Origin: Alphaproteobacteria bacterium
GTDB lineage: Bacteria > Pseudomonadota > Alphaproteobacteria > TMED109
DNA: 64,000 bases
Direction of reading: 5' to 3'
Assembly (NCBI GenBank): GCA_021296265.1
Contig: JAGWAT010000004.1
Coordinates: 1 to 64,000, forward strand
A program made the position numbers and the translations under genes. Below, one piece after another: positions 42,301 to 52,647 of the stretch. Within the stretch, counting starts at the first letter, position 1. Every line of letters begins with the position of its first letter. The notes beneath the pieces were generated by a model. The model had not been told where the DNA came from and made no database searches. It saw only the letters and a list, made by a program, of their open reading frames with translations.

Positions 42301-43047
42301 GTGCCGGCCGACCGCCAACCGACCGCCGAGCCGATCGCGGACCTCTCCGTCGTGATCCCGACCTTCGAGTCCTCGGGGACGCTGGAGCCGTTGCTCCGAT
42401 CGGTGGTACCCGTGGCCGGCGAGGTCTGCGTGATCGACGGCCAGTCGCGCGATCAGGCCGCCACGGCGGCCCGCGCCCGATCGCACGGTGCCCGATTCGC
42501 CAGGGCGCCGCGGGGGCGCGGCACCCAGATCCGGGCAGGCTGTGCCCTGGCGTCACGTGCGTGGCTCCTCGTCCTCCATGCGGACTCGTCGTTGCCCGCA
42601 GAGTGGGCCGAGGCGGTCCGGGCCTTTGTCGCTGCCCCGGAAAACCGGCACCGGGCTGCGTGCTTCAAGCTCGCGTTCGATGAAGATTCGTGGCCGGCCC
42701 GCAGGACCGCGGCCCTCGCCAATCTGCGCACCCGGCTGCTGGCGCTCCCGTACGGTGACCAGGGCCTCCTGATCTCCCGCACACTGCTCGACGAAATAGG
42801 CGGCTTTCGTGACCTGCCGATCATGGAAGACGTGGACATCGTGCGCCGCATCGGCTGGCGCAAGCTCCGCCTCCTGGGCAGCGTGATCCGCACCTCGGCG
42901 GACCGCTACCGGCGCGATGGCTGGCTCAGGCGGAGCCTGCGGAACGGCCTGTGCCTGACCCTCTGGTTCGCGGGCATGCCCCCGGCACGCATCCTGAAAC
43001 TGTACGAAACCGTCGCCTCGACCGGTTCTGCGCGCCCGCCGACGTAG
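42301..43047 (+). CDS. Family 2 glycosyltransferase, TIGR04283 type
   Basis: GT-A glycosyltransferase, 248 residues. N-terminal LSVVIPTFESSGTLEPLL, VIDGQSRD, the metal-binding LHADSSLP, and PYGDQGLLI followed by FRDLPIMEDVDIVRRI place it in the TIGR04283 group. The GTG start follows GGCGAGGAGG. The partner usually found with this group, a TIGR04282/DUF2064 protein, is 4.6 kb downstream. Acceptor unknown. Confidence 0.85.
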   Translation: MPADRQPTAEPIADLSVVIPTFESSGTLEPLLRSVVPVAGEVCVIDGQSRDQAATAARARSHGARFARAPRGRGTQIRAGCALASRAWLLVLHADSSLPAEWAEAVRAFVAAPENRHRAACFKLAFDEDSWPARRTAALANLRTRLLALPYGDQGLLISRTLLDEIGGFRDLPIMEDVDIVRRIGWRKLRLLGSVIRTSADRYRRDGWLRRSLRNGLCLTLWFAGMPPARILKLYETVASTGSARPPT

Positions 43048-43096
43048 TCCCCGGCTTGCTATCGTGGCAGGCGCGTCACGCTATGGGAGGCCTTCC

Positions 43097-43531
43097 ATGC
43101 TCAATCGAATCTGCGGAGTGTTTCTGCTTGCGCTCGCGGTCGTGGTGGCCATCCACACGGTCGCCGAACCGCTCTATCACACTTCCAGCGACACGCAGCC
43201 CTACAGCCCCCTCTGGGCCATTCTCGATCCCATCATGGTCCTGGGGATCGCGCTGGGCCTGGTCTTTAGTTACGCGCGCAAACGCCGGGTGGACGGCGAA
43301 GGGGACAGCGGGCCGGTCACGCGAGAGTTTCTGGTCGCCAACACGCAATTCTTCGGCTTCGTGTCCGTCGGCATCCTGATGCTATGGAACTGGTTCAACC
43401 TTCTCTCGCCGGCGTTCGCCGCGGTAGGAGCGGACACCGTTTCACTGGTCTGGATCCTGATCGACGCGACGCTGCCGCTCCTCTTGGGCTCGGTGGGGAT
43501 GTTTCTCGTGCGGAACGGCAACGGCGAGTAG
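43097..43531 (+). CDS. Four-helix membrane protein, unknown
   Basis: 144 residues with about four hydrophobic segments: residues 5-22, 40-57, 84-104 (TQFFGFVSVGILMLWNWF) and 117-138. It resembles no family I can name. The ATG is preceded by GGGAGG with good spacing, so it is likely expressed. It lies 49 bases downstream of the glycosyltransferase and may be co-transcribed. Confidence 0.7.
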   Translation: MLNRICGVFLLALAVVVAIHTVAEPLYHTSSDTQPYSPLWAILDPIMVLGIALGLVFSYARKRRVDGEGDSGPVTREFLVANTQFFGFVSVGILMLWNWFNLLSPAFAAVGADTVSLVWILIDATLPLLLGSVGMFLVRNGNGE

Positions 43532-43546
43532 CCGCGACGCCGTCCT

Positions 43547-43585
43547 GACGGGCCGGCCCCTGGAGGCATGCAGTGCGGGCCCGTC
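43547..43585. terminator. Possible bidirectional hairpin between convergent genes
   Basis: GACGGGCC (43547-43554) and GGCCCGTC (43578-43585) are complementary with a 23-base loop that can pair further. It sits between the convergent membrane protein gene and the TonB-dependent receptor. There is no T-run, so it is at best a weak terminator candidate. Confidence 0.3.
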
Positions 43586-43587
43586 CG

Positions 43588-46156
43588 TCAGAACGCGTAG
43601 CGGACCCGGGCGTAGTAGAAGCCTCCCCGGAAGCCCATCGGCGATGATTCGGGGTATTTCGCCCCCCAGACACGAGCCCAGGGATTGACGTCCGGGTACG
43701 CGTCGAGAAGGTTCTCGGCGCCGACGCTGAGTACCAGCCCGGCCGGCGTCCGGTAGCTCGCCTCCACGTCCAGCGTGACTTCCGCACCGGGCCGGAACCG
43801 GCGCGTCACGCCGCCGTGAAACTCCGTGTAGGGGCCGAAGTAGTTGAGGCGCACATAACCACTCCACCGCTCGCGCCGGTGACGGACGGTCGCATTGAAC
43901 CGGCAGCGGGGAAACCCGTCCTCGATCTCCACGATCTCCCGCTCGCCGAGAGTGGCGGGGTCGTGCTCCACGACCTGGGTCGCGGTCCAGTTTCCGGCGA
44001 AAACGAATGCGGTTTCGCCGCCGCCCACGATCGCGGTGGCAGCCGGGACATCGACGTCGGCCACAAGATCGACGCCGCGCGTGCGGGTGCGGGTGAAGTT
44101 CCCGAAGTATCGGACTCGCTCCACTTGCCCGGCCGGCAGGCAACCGGACGCGCCGACGGCGGCCCAGTCAGCCTCGCTGAACCGCGGCGGCTTCGACAGC
44201 GCCAGCCGGTCACGGAGATCAATGGCAAAGTAGTCAGCCGTCAGTGTCAGCGGCCCGAACCCGGCGACAAGCCCACCGGTCACCGTCAGCGACTCCTCCG
44301 ATCCGAGCGGTTGGCCGCCCAGGAGCACCGCTTCCGGGCAAGTCGGGGGAATCGTCGCGTCTTCCCGCAACCGGCCGTCGGTCAGGATCGTCGAAGTCTT
44401 GCGCACGTTCTGCTGTCCGACGGTAGGTGCCCGGAAGCCCGTGCCCACCGCCCCGCGCACGCCGAACCCATCGGTTAGCCGGTACAGGACCGAAGTCATC
44501 AGGTCCGTCGTGCCGCCGAATGCGTGGTGGCGTTCGGCCCGACCCCTTACCGCGAGAGTCAGGTCCGGGCGGACATCCGCCTCCAGATCGAGATAGACGC
44601 CGTAGCTCGACTGGCTCCATTCGCCGGCCGAGACGGGGGAAAAGCCCTGGAATCCGTTGGCACCCACATCGAAGCCCTGTGCGACTCCCGGGCCGCGCTC
44701 CCATGAGGCGTCGTCACCGACCTCGATCGCGAAGGACTCCCGGCGCCATTCTGCGCCTGCGGCGGCAAACAGCGGGGAGGCGAAGGCCGCGCCTTCGACA
44801 GGCCAGGACAAGTCGAGATTCGCGACCTGCTCGGTCTGCACGTACGCACCGAGATCGAAGGCCGTCGGCGTGGCCCACAGCAAGCTGGGATTGACCGTGT
44901 CGGCGACGAAATACTCGAAGCGGTTCCGGCCGGCGGCAAAGCTCAAATCGTACGATCCGTCGCTGCCAAGCATCCCCCGGACGCCGAAGGTACCGGCCAC
45001 ATCGCTCGTGGTGCCGGTGAACTGGGGGGTGAAACCGCCTGGCAAAAGGTGGCGGAACTCAAAGCACGCCTCGGTCGCCGCCAGCGGCAGCGGGTCGGGT
45101 AGTGCCGCGCAGTCGAGATCATCGCCGGAATCGCGATCGTGCACCAGGCGGTCACCGGACGACGACACGTAGACGCCGCGCCGGGTGTCGGGATGGCGAA
45201 AGAACCAGCCTCCTGTGCCCACGCGCCGGGCATGGTTCCCGAACGCATACACGGTCGCGCCGCCAGGCCGCTCGATGCCGAGATTGAACAGCAGCTTCCA
45301 GTCGTCGGAGATGTCGGGCCTGCCCCAGACCTGCGCATGGGGGCGACGGACGTGGGGATTGCCGGCGGCGACCAGCGCCGCCACGTCGTGGCGCTGCACG
45401 CTGCGAGACGTCGGGCCGGCCTGGCGCCACTCGGCGCTGAGGTTGGCGAAGCCGCTTCCGCCCTGCGGCAGGCCGACGTTCCCGGAGATCTGGTACTCGT
45501 CGCCGTCACCGGCGTAGGTACGGGCCCCACTGGGTTTCAACGACGCCGCCGTCGGGTCGGTCCTTCAGCACCAGGTTGATGACGCCTGCAATTGCGTCCG
45601 ACCCGTACTGGGCGGAGGCGCTGTCGCGAAGGATTTCCGCCCGATCGAGCGCAACAGCCGGGATCACGCTGACGTCGGCCCCCTGGGTGCCCAGGGCGGT
45701 ACTGCTGCCCGCGCTGAACTGAATCGGCGCAGCCCGGTGCCGGCGTTTTCCGTTGACGAACACCAGGGTCTGGTCGGGCGTCAAGCCCCGCAGATGTACC
45801 GGCCGCACGAGGGTGGCGGCCTCGCTGATAGGCTGCGTCGATACGTTGTACGAAGGGATCAGGGTTCGCAGTTGGTCGGCGTCGTCGCCGCGCGCCTGGT
45901 CAAGGAGATCCTCGCCCGCGATCAGATCCACCGGCGCAGGTGTGTCGGCGGGCGAGCGGACCGCGCGCCGCGAGCCGATGACAAAAATCTCACCGAGCTC
46001 GTAGTCCGGTCCCGGGCCCTCGGCGCGAACGCCGGTCCAGGGCACGAAGGCGGTGACGGCCGCGGCCGTCCCGACCACTAGCAGCAGCGATCGAGCCCAC
46101 CACGAGCCCGGCACGACGGGCACGCTGCGGTCGTTCACCCTCCCGTGAAATCCCAT
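43588..46156 (-). pseudogene. TonB-dependent receptor with a one-base frameshift
   Basis: Outer-membrane receptor for TonB-driven uptake, about 855 residues if repaired. The N-terminal part has a signal segment (SLLLVVGTAAAVTAFV), a TonB-box-like EIFVIGSRR, and a plug with LRGLTPDQTLVFVNGKRRHR and QYGSDAIAGVINLVLKD. The barrel continues in another frame from YAGDGDEYQISGNVGLPQGG to the C-terminal YYARVRYAF. The frames join exactly if one base in GTAGGTA at 45514-45520 is removed, giving WGPYYAGDGDEYQ. It may be a true mutation or an assembly error. The amidohydrolase gene is 55 bases upstream on the same strand. Confidence 0.85.
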
Positions 46157-46211
46157 GCCCTCCGATTCGGAACCAGGGTGCTTCGTGCCCCCCGGCAGTC
46201 CGACCTGTCCC

Positions 46212-47348
46212 TCAGGACGACGACGCACAGATCGGCGGCGCCACGTAGTCAAGCTCCAGCAGCCGGAAGTAGTTCTCCCCAAGGGCAATGTTGCGGAACG
46301 CTTCATCGTCGAGATAACCGAGAATGCGGCTGGTGACGTCGAGTTCCGTCTGGTAGATGCCGAAATTCTTGTTGGCGGACGCCACGAAATCCGTGCCGGG
46401 CAGCACGCGGTCCGAGTAGGCGTTCAGGAACGGGATGTACTGGTCCCGAATCGCCGGGTCGGAGAACACGTTGTCGTCGATGACGCGCCACGAGATATCC
46501 ACCATCAGATTGGGATAGCGGTCAAGCAGCGACTGGAGAATCCCGATGTGTCTGGCGGGATCGATGGCCACGAGTTCGCGCGACATACCGAGATGCATCC
46601 AGATGATCTTGTTGTCGGGATACAGGCGCAGCACCTCCTCGATCCACGTCAGATACCGGGTCGGATCGGCGTCGTTGCCGAGGTCCGAATGGATCGCCAG
46701 CGGCATGCCGCGCGCGCGCAGCACTGCCATGAACGGCACCCAGCGGGCAATGGTCACGAGGGGCACCGCCTGGTGGAAATTCCCGAACAGCGCCTGTTTG
46801 ACCAGGTTGACCTCGCCCATCCAGCTGAAGACACCGGGGAATTCACGGTCAAGAATCCGCATACCGGTGAGCACCGATTCGGGCTTCTCCAGGTCGGGGA
46901 AGGTCATGGACATCGTGAGATGGACCGCATCGGAACCCTTCGTGATGACGTTCATGGCGTTCACGAAGTCGTTCTTCATCGTCGGGCTCACCAGCGTGCC
47001 GATGCAGTCGAGGTAGTAGGTGCAGGGCGAGTTCACCGGCAGCATCTGCCCGATCCCGTACACGTTGGCGAACAGGACGCCGGTGTCCTCGAGGTACTGC
47101 AGGACCTCCTCGAACGGGAGCGCCGGACCACCAAACGGGCGGAAGTGGAGGTGGCTGTCGACGACCGCCGTGTGCGGCTGGCTGGCACGGTCGTAGCAGG
47201 CCGCGCCCTCGCCGTGGAAGGCATCGAACGTCAGCGCCGCCGAGGCCGGCTTCGAATCCGGCTGGACGGGCAGCGGGGCAGCGCAACCCGCAACACCGAT
47301 CAAGCCGGTCGCAAGCAGCACAGCGATCAGCGGTTTCCTGTACGTCAT
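46212..47348 (-). CDS. Amidohydrolase-family lipoprotein
   Basis: TIM-barrel metal-dependent hydrolase of the amidohydrolase-2 family, about 378 residues. The N-terminus has a lipobox (LIGVAGCAA), so it is probably a lipoprotein in the periplasm. Metal-ligand candidates are the DSHLHFRPFG motif, the AIHSD and MHLGMSR histidines and the late Asp in LPGTDFVAS. The ATG at 47348 follows GGAGG. It is co-directional with the TonB-dependent receptor and probably in its operon, which suggests that it processes the imported compound. Substrate unknown. Confidence 0.8.
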   Translation of the reverse strand: MTYRKPLIAVLLATGLIGVAGCAAPLPVQPDSKPASAALTFDAFHGEGAACYDRASQPHTAVVDSHLHFRPFGGPALPFEEVLQYLEDTGVLFANVYGIGQMLPVNSPCTYYLDCIGTLVSPTMKNDFVNAMNVITKGSDAVHLTMSMTFPDLEKPESVLTGMRILDREFPGVFSWMGEVNLVKQALFGNFHQAVPLVTIARWVPFMAVLRARGMPLAIHSDLGNDADPTRYLTWIEEVLRLYPDNKIIWMHLGMSRELVAIDPARHIGILQSLLDRYPNLMVDISWRVIDDNVFSDPAIRDQYIPFLNAYSDRVLPGTDFVASANKNFGIYQTELDVTSRILGYLDDEAFRNIALGENYFRLLELDYVAPPICASSS

Positions 47349-47653
47349 TTCGCTTTCCTCCAACCCGGCTGCGGTGCGCGGCCACGCGACGGCATGCTTC
47401 CGCCATTTGCGCGGAAGCTAGCGGTTTCCAACGAAATGTCAGCCCGGAGCGGGGCGAACGTGTGATCGCTGGCGGCCGGGCTGCACGACGACGACCACTT
47501 CCGGCCCCGGGATGTTCCCGCCCGTCCCGGCCCTCGGTTCGGCGCCGACCGCTGATCGAGACCTGGTCCGCCGCTAGAGTCGGCCGGTCGTGAACTTCCG
47601 ACTGAGGATTCCCTGCGCATCCGAACACGCTGGCCGTGGCTTCGTCAAGACCA

Positions 47654-48367
47654 ATGCACGCGCGCACCCGCCGCCGGGTTGGGATGCGCATCGGCGCTTC
47701 GCCAAGCCTGGCAGGCCCGGCGCGGACAAAACGCCGACCGACCGTCCTGGTGTTCGCCCGCCAGCCGGTGCTGGGAACCGTGAAAACACGGCTGGCCGCC
47801 GATATCGGCAAGGTGGAAGCCCGGCGGTTCTACCGCGCAACACTCACCCGGCTGCTCCGCCGCCTGGTACCGCATCGCTCGTGGCGCACAGTGCTCGCCG
47901 TCACGCCGGATCACGCCTCCACAGTCATGGCCCGGACGTTTCGCGTTCCGGCCATTCCCCAGGGTCCGGGCGATCTTGGCATGCGCATGCGGAGGACCGC
48001 CGCCAGCCAGCCGGGCCCGGTCCTGATCGTCGGCACCGACATCCCCGACCTGGAGCCCCGTCACCTCCGAATCGCCGCGGCGGCCCTACACCGCCACGAC
48101 TTCGTCTTCGGCCCGGCCGCTGACGGTGGGTACTGGCTCGCGGGTTTTGCCAACCGGCGTCGGGCGGGCACGATCATGCTGAACGTGCGCTGGTCGACAC
48201 CGGCCGCCCTCGCGGACACCGTGCGCTCCGCCGGGCCGCGCGCGCGCGTGCTGGTCCTTTCCAACACCTTGGCCGATGTCGACGACGGGCGCGCCTACGC
48301 GCGCTACCGGTCGCCGGGCCCACACCCCGGTCGGGGACGAACGGCCCCGAGGGACGAAGGCACCTGA
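47654..48367 (+). CDS. TIGR04282/DUF2064 glycosyltransferase-like protein
   Basis: GT-A-fold nucleotide-sugar-like transferase, about 237 residues. Blocks: VLVFARQPVLGTVKTRLAADIG at the N-terminus, LIVGTDIPDLEPRHL, FVFGPAADGGYWLAG and VRWSTPAALADT. Members usually stand next to TIGR04283 glycosyltransferases, such as the one at 42301. The start is uncertain: ATG 47654 and 47684 are both possible and the first 25 residues are poorly conserved. Confidence 0.82.
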   Translation: MHARTRRRVGMRIGASPSLAGPARTKRRPTVLVFARQPVLGTVKTRLAADIGKVEARRFYRATLTRLLRRLVPHRSWRTVLAVTPDHASTVMARTFRVPAIPQGPGDLGMRMRRTAASQPGPVLIVGTDIPDLEPRHLRIAAAALHRHDFVFGPAADGGYWLAGFANRRRAGTIMLNVRWSTPAALADTVRSAGPRARVLVLSNTLADVDDGRAYARYRSPGPHPGRGRTAPRDEGT

Positions 48368-48459
48368 GCCCGGGCCCCCGCACACGGGCATCGCAGGCCC
48401 GCACCGGCGGCCACCGAGCCCATATACTGTGCTCCGATCAACTCCCCCGGAGCCAGGCC

Positions 48460-49263
48460 ATGGTTGCAACGGCGGAACGGGTGCGAACCGCCCAGATGCT
48501 CGTGAGGCGCGATGACGACGGCGTGTGCGTGCTCACGCTGAATCGTCCGGAGGCCCGGAACGCCCTGTCCAGCGAACTGATGTTCCATCTGCAGGCGCAA
48601 CTCGACGCCACCGCGCAGGACGAGAGCGTGAAGGTTCTCGTCCTCGAAGGCTCCGGACCAGCATTCTGCGCCGGTCACGATCTGCGCGAAATCCGGGCCG
48701 ATCCGAACCGGGAGGCCTACGAGAAACTGTTCGCGGAGTGCAGCCGGCTGATGCTGTCGGTCACGCGCCATCCGCGCCCGGTGATCGCCAAGGTCGCAGG
48801 CATCGCCACCGCCGCCGGCTGCCAGCTGGTGGCCTCCTGCGATCTGGTGGTGGCGTCGCGTGCAGCACGTTTTGCGACGCCTGGGGTCAATATCGGTCTT
48901 TTCTGCTCGACGCCCATGGTCGCCCTGTCGCGCGCGGTCGGCCGCAAGCAGTCCATGGAGATGCTGCTGACCGGAGAGATGATCGATCCCGACACGGCGC
49001 GCGCGTTCGGTCTGGTCAATCGCGTCGTCGACGCGGAAGACCTCGACGACACGGTGATGGAACTCGCCCGCACGATCGCCGGGAAATCGCCCCTGACCCT
49101 GCGGATCGGCAAGGAGGCGTTCTACCGGCAGGCCGAGCTACCCATCGACGAGGCCTATGCCTACGCCAGCGAAGTCATGACGCAAAACATGCTGGCGCGG
49201 GACGCCGAGGAGGGAATCGACGCATTCCTGTCCAAGCGTACCCCGGTCTGGACCGGGAACTGA
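48460..49263 (+). CDS. Enoyl-CoA hydratase/isomerase family protein
   Basis: Crotonase-fold protein, 267 residues. GPAFCAGHDLREIRAD carries the oxyanion-hole region; IATAAGCQLVASCDLVVAS and ARFATPGVNIGLFCSTPMVALSRAVG complete the active-site area. In place of the catalytic glutamates of true hydratases the sequence is of the ECHDC3-like type, so hydratase activity is not certain. It is 7 bases upstream of the CoA-binding protein gene. Confidence 0.88.
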   Translation: MVATAERVRTAQMLVRRDDDGVCVLTLNRPEARNALSSELMFHLQAQLDATAQDESVKVLVLEGSGPAFCAGHDLREIRADPNREAYEKLFAECSRLMLSVTRHPRPVIAKVAGIATAAGCQLVASCDLVVASRAARFATPGVNIGLFCSTPMVALSRAVGRKQSMEMLLTGEMIDPDTARAFGLVNRVVDAEDLDDTVMELARTIAGKSPLTLRIGKEAFYRQAELPIDEAYAYASEVMTQNMLARDAEEGIDAFLSKRTPVWTGN

Positions 49264-49270
49264 ACCCGCC

Positions 49271-49771
49271 TTGGAACCGATCCCCTACTCCGACTCCTAC
49301 CTGCGCGGGATCCTCGAACGGACACGCGTCATTGCGATGGTCGGGGCCAGCACCAACGTTCGCCGACCGAGCTATTTCGCCTACAAGTACCTCCGTGAGC
49401 GCGGCTTCCGCGTTATTCCGGTTAACCCGCCGGCAGCCGGGACCGACCTGCTCGGCGAAACAGTCGTGGCGGACCTCGAATCGATCGACGTTCCCGTCGA
49501 CATGGTCGACATCTTCCGCCGTTCCGAAGAGGCCGGCGTGATCACCGACTCCGCGATCCGCATCGGCGCCAAGACTGTCTGGATGCAGCTCGGGATCCGG
49601 AACGACGAGGCTGCCGCCCGGGCCGAGGCAGCCGGGCTCAACGTGATCATGAACCGTTGTCCCAAGATCGAATGCGGGCGCCTGTACGGCGAACTCGGCT
49701 GGGGCGGCATCAACTCAGGGCTGTTTTCCAACCGGCGACGGCCGCTCAGAACGCGGACCAAATTGACATGA
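49271..49771 (+). CDS. CoA-binding protein (YccU type)
   Basis: Rossmann-fold CoA-binding domain protein, 166 residues. Motifs VIAMVGASTNVRRPSYFAYKYLRERGFRVIPVNP and GAKTVWMQLGIRNDEAAARAEAAGLNVIMNRCPKIE are diagnostic. The start is TTG at 49271, the first that keeps the conserved N-terminal helix. Its stop overlaps the metY ATG. The same pairing with O-acetylhomoserine sulfhydrylase is frequent in Alphaproteobacteria, but the biochemical role is unknown. Confidence 0.88.
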   Translation: MEPIPYSDSYLRGILERTRVIAMVGASTNVRRPSYFAYKYLRERGFRVIPVNPPAAGTDLLGETVVADLESIDVPVDMVDIFRRSEEAGVITDSAIRIGAKTVWMQLGIRNDEAAARAEAAGLNVIMNRCPKIECGRLYGELGWGGINSGLFSNRRRPLRTRTKLT

Positions 49772-51063
49772 TCGACTCGGAAGCGCCGCTGGAATTCGGC
49801 TTCGAGACCCGTGCCGTGCACGCCGGCGCCGCACCCGACCCCGCCACCGGGGCCCGAACGACGCCGATTTACCAATCGGTGGGCTTCGTATTCGACGATG
49901 TCGACCACGCCCAGTCGCTGTTCAACCTCCAGGATTTCGGGTTCATCTACGGACGCATCACCAATCCGACGGTGTCCGTCCTGGAGGAACGCGTGGCCAA
50001 CCTCGAAGGCGGCCGCGGCGCGGTCGCCTGCGCGTCCGGACATGCCGCCCAGCAGCTCGCGCTCTATCCGCTGATGCAATCCGGCGACGAGTTCGTCGCC
50101 AGCCGGTACCTCTACGGTGGTTCGATCACCCAGTTCACGCACACCTTCCGGCGGTTCGGCTGGCAGGTCGCCTTTGCCGATCCCGGCGACGAGGCCGCCG
50201 TCCGGGCAGCGATCACCGAGCGGACCAAGTGCCTGTTCGTGGAAAGCCTCGCCAACCCCGGCGGGATCATCGTCGACGTGGAGCGAATGGCCGCCATCGC
50301 GCACGAGCACGGGATCCCGCTGATCGTTGACAACACCATGGCGACTCCGTGGTTGCATCGCCCGTTCGAGTACGGCGCCGACATCGTCGTCCACTCGCTG
50401 ACCAAGTTCATGGGCGGGCACGGCAGCTCCCTGGGGGGCGTCGTGGTGGAATCCGGGAAGTTCGACTGGTTCGCGAGCGATCGGTTCCCGGCGATGACCG
50501 AACCCACGCCGTCCTATCACGGGCTTCGTTTCGCCGAGACCTTCGGCGACTTCGCCTACACCATGAAGGTCCGGGCCGACGCGCTCCGCGACCTGGGCCC
50601 GGCGCTCGCGCCGCAGAACGCCTTCCACATCCTCACCGGCATCGAGACGCTGCCGCTCCGAATGGAGCGGCACGTGGCCAACGCGCAGGCCGTCGCCGAA
50701 TACCTTGAACAGCACCCGGCCGTGGCGTGGGTGAGCTACGCCGGGCTGCCTTCCAGTCCGTATGCAGACCTAGCCGAGAAGTACTTCTCCAAGGGACCGG
50801 GCGCGGTCTTCACCTTCGGCGTGCGCGGCGGCTACGAAGCCGGCGTTCGACTGGTCGAGCACGTCCAGATCTTCTCGCACCTGGCCAACATCGGCGACAC
50901 ACGGAGCCTGATCATCCATCCCGCCTCCACCACGCACAACCAGCTGACGGATGACCAGAAGATCGCAGCTGGCGCCGGCCCGGACGTGGTCCGACTCTCG
51001 GTCGGACTGGAGACCGTGGACGACCTCCTCCGCGATCTCGACCAGGCGCTCGGCGGCGTCTGA
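49768..51063 (+). CDS. metY: O-acetylhomoserine (thiol)-lyase
   Basis: PLP enzyme of the Cys/Met metabolism family that makes homocysteine from O-acetylhomoserine and sulfide. 431 residues. The FETRAVHAGAAPDPATGARTTPIYQSVGF N-terminus is typical; the PLP lysine lies in VHSLTKFMGGHG; SHLANIGDTRSLIIHPASTTHNQL is the C-terminal signature. ATG overlaps the upstream stop (ATGA). Confidence 0.95.
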   Translation: MIDSEAPLEFGFETRAVHAGAAPDPATGARTTPIYQSVGFVFDDVDHAQSLFNLQDFGFIYGRITNPTVSVLEERVANLEGGRGAVACASGHAAQQLALYPLMQSGDEFVASRYLYGGSITQFTHTFRRFGWQVAFADPGDEAAVRAAITERTKCLFVESLANPGGIIVDVERMAAIAHEHGIPLIVDNTMATPWLHRPFEYGADIVVHSLTKFMGGHGSSLGGVVVESGKFDWFASDRFPAMTEPTPSYHGLRFAETFGDFAYTMKVRADALRDLGPALAPQNAFHILTGIETLPLRMERHVANAQAVAEYLEQHPAVAWVSYAGLPSSPYADLAEKYFSKGPGAVFTFGVRGGYEAGVRLVEHVQIFSHLANIGDTRSLIIHPASTTHNQLTDDQKIAAGAGPDVVRLSVGLETVDDLLRDLDQALGGV

Positions 51064-51097
51064 GACGGTCTCGGGACAGGCCGTCGGGTATGGACGC

Positions 51098-51112
51098 GGC
51101 GGCCAGGCCGCC
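51098..51112. terminator. Short palindrome between convergent metY and hemA
   Basis: GGCGGCC and GGCCGCC flank a single base (51105) between the convergent metY and hemA genes. The loop is very tight and no T-run follows, so it is only a weak candidate for a shared terminator. Confidence 0.25.
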
Positions 51113-51117
51113 CAGAT

Positions 51118-52323
51118 TCAGACGCTGATCGTGAGCTCCTGCCACACGGCCTGCAGGGCGGATACCAGGGCCGCGATGTCGGCATCGCTATGGAGCGGCG
51201 TCGGCGTGAGGCGCAATCGCTCGGTGCCCCGCGCCACGGTGGGATAGTTGATGGGCTGCACGTAGATCTTGTAACGGTCGAGCAGCACGTCCGTCACCCG
51301 CTTGCAAACAACCGGATCACCGACCAGTACCGGCACGATGTGCGAATCCGACGGCATGACGGGCAGGCCCGATTCTGCGAGCGCACGCTTCAACGTCGCG
51401 ACGCGCTCCCGATGGAGCTCGCGCTCGGCATCGCTCGCCTTCAGGTGCCGTACGCTTGCCAGGGCACCGGCCGCGACCGCCGGCGGCAGCGCCGTCGTGA
51501 AGATGAATCCCGGGGCGTACGAGCGGATGAAATCCACCGCCTCGGCCGAAGCGGCGATGTATCCACCGACCACACCGAACGCCTTGGCCAGCGTTCCCTG
51601 GATGACCGTGATGTGGCGCATCGCGCCGTCACGGGCCGCCACTCCGGCACCGCGCGGCCCGTACATGCCGACGGCGTGCACCTCATCGAGATAGGTCATG
51701 GCCCCGTACTTGGCGGCCAGGTCGCAGAACGCCCCGATTGGCGCGATGTCGCCATCCATCGAATACACCGACTCGAAGGCGATCACCTTCGGGCGGTCCG
51801 GATCAGCCGCCCGCAGCTTCTCCTCAAGGTCCTCCGGATCGTTGTGGCGAAAGATGCACTTCTCGGTCATGGCGTGCCGGACGCCGGCGATCATCGAGGC
51901 GTGATTGGCTTCGTCGGAAAACAGGATGCACCCCGGCAAGTGACGCCCGATGGTGGACAGCGTTGCCTCGTTCGCCACGTAACCGGAAGTGAACAGGAGT
52001 GCCGCCTCCCGCTCGTGCAGGTCGGCAAGCTCCTTCTCCAGCAACACGTGGCGGTGGGTCGTTCCCGAAATGTTGCGGGTCCCGCCAGCCCCGGCGCCAA
52101 CCTCGTCGATCGCCGTCCGCATCGCCGACCGGACAACGTCGTGCTGCCCCATCCCGAGGTAGTCGTTGGAACACCACACCGTTACGGGGTCGACAACACT
52201 GCCCGTACGCCTGACCGCCTGCGGGAACCGCCCTGCCTGCCGCTCCAGGTCGGCGAACACGCGGTACCGGCCTTCCGCCTTCAGATCGGAGATCCGATCG
52301 GAAAAAAACTGCTGGTAGTCCAT
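51118..52323 (-). CDS. hemA: 5-aminolevulinate synthase
   Basis: Makes 5-aminolevulinate from glycine and succinyl-CoA, the committed C4 step of heme synthesis, an alphaproteobacterial trait. 401 residues of the alpha-oxoamine synthase family. Features: [11 protein letters not shown] near residue 50, [44 protein letters not shown] and the PLP lysine in [13 protein letters not shown]. It is on the opposite strand to the rest of the heme genes, 1.7 kb from hemC. Confidence 0.96.
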   Translation of the reverse strand: MDYQQFFSDRISDLKAEGRYRVFADLERQAGRFPQAVRRTGSVVDPVTVWCSNDYLGMGQHDVVRSAMRTAIDEVGAGAGGTRNISGTTHRHVLLEKELADLHEREAALLFTSGYVANEATLSTIGRHLPGCILFSDEANHASMIAGVRHAMTEKCIFRHNDPEDLEEKLRAADPDRPKVIAFESVYSMDGDIAPIGAFCDLAAKYGAMTYLDEVHAVGMYGPRGAGVAARDGAMRHITVIQGTLAKAFGVVGGYIAASAEAVDFIRSYAPGFIFTTALPPAVAAGALASVRHLKASDAERELHRERVATLKRALAESGLPVMPSDSHIVPVLVGDPVVCKRVTDVLLDRYKIYVQPINYPTVARGTERLRLTPTPLHSDADIAALVSALQAVWQELTISV

Positions 52324-52647
52324 GTCGCGGTTTCCCGTCGCCGCGGCGGTGGGCCGTCCGTGCCGCGGGCGTCCTGCTTCGGCCCGGACAGAGCGCGCAA
52401 GCAGGTTTCGGCAATTGGCGGTACACGCCCGTCCGCGAGACGACCTAATGACCGTTCAGGACAACGAAAACGGTGAGGTGCCGGTAGGCCACCTAGGTCT
52501 GCACACGCGCAAACGATGCCATATTCAGGCGCTAATGCAAGGAACGGATAAGCCTCGGTTCGGCCCGGCACCTGATCCGCCAGCCAGCCGGGAATGACCG
52601 TCCTCGGGGGGCCGGCGACAGGACGCCGGAAACTGCTCGGCCGCCGA
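52324..52647. other. Intergenic region upstream of hemA
   Basis: 324 bases between the nuclease gene end and the hemA start. I see no gene or clear RNA element. It should hold the hemA promoter. Confidence 0.5.

Noticed and set aside
45506-45540. Programmed frameshift in the TonB-dependent receptor
   Set aside because: No classical slippery heptamer or downstream structure is visible; receptors of this class are not known to use it.
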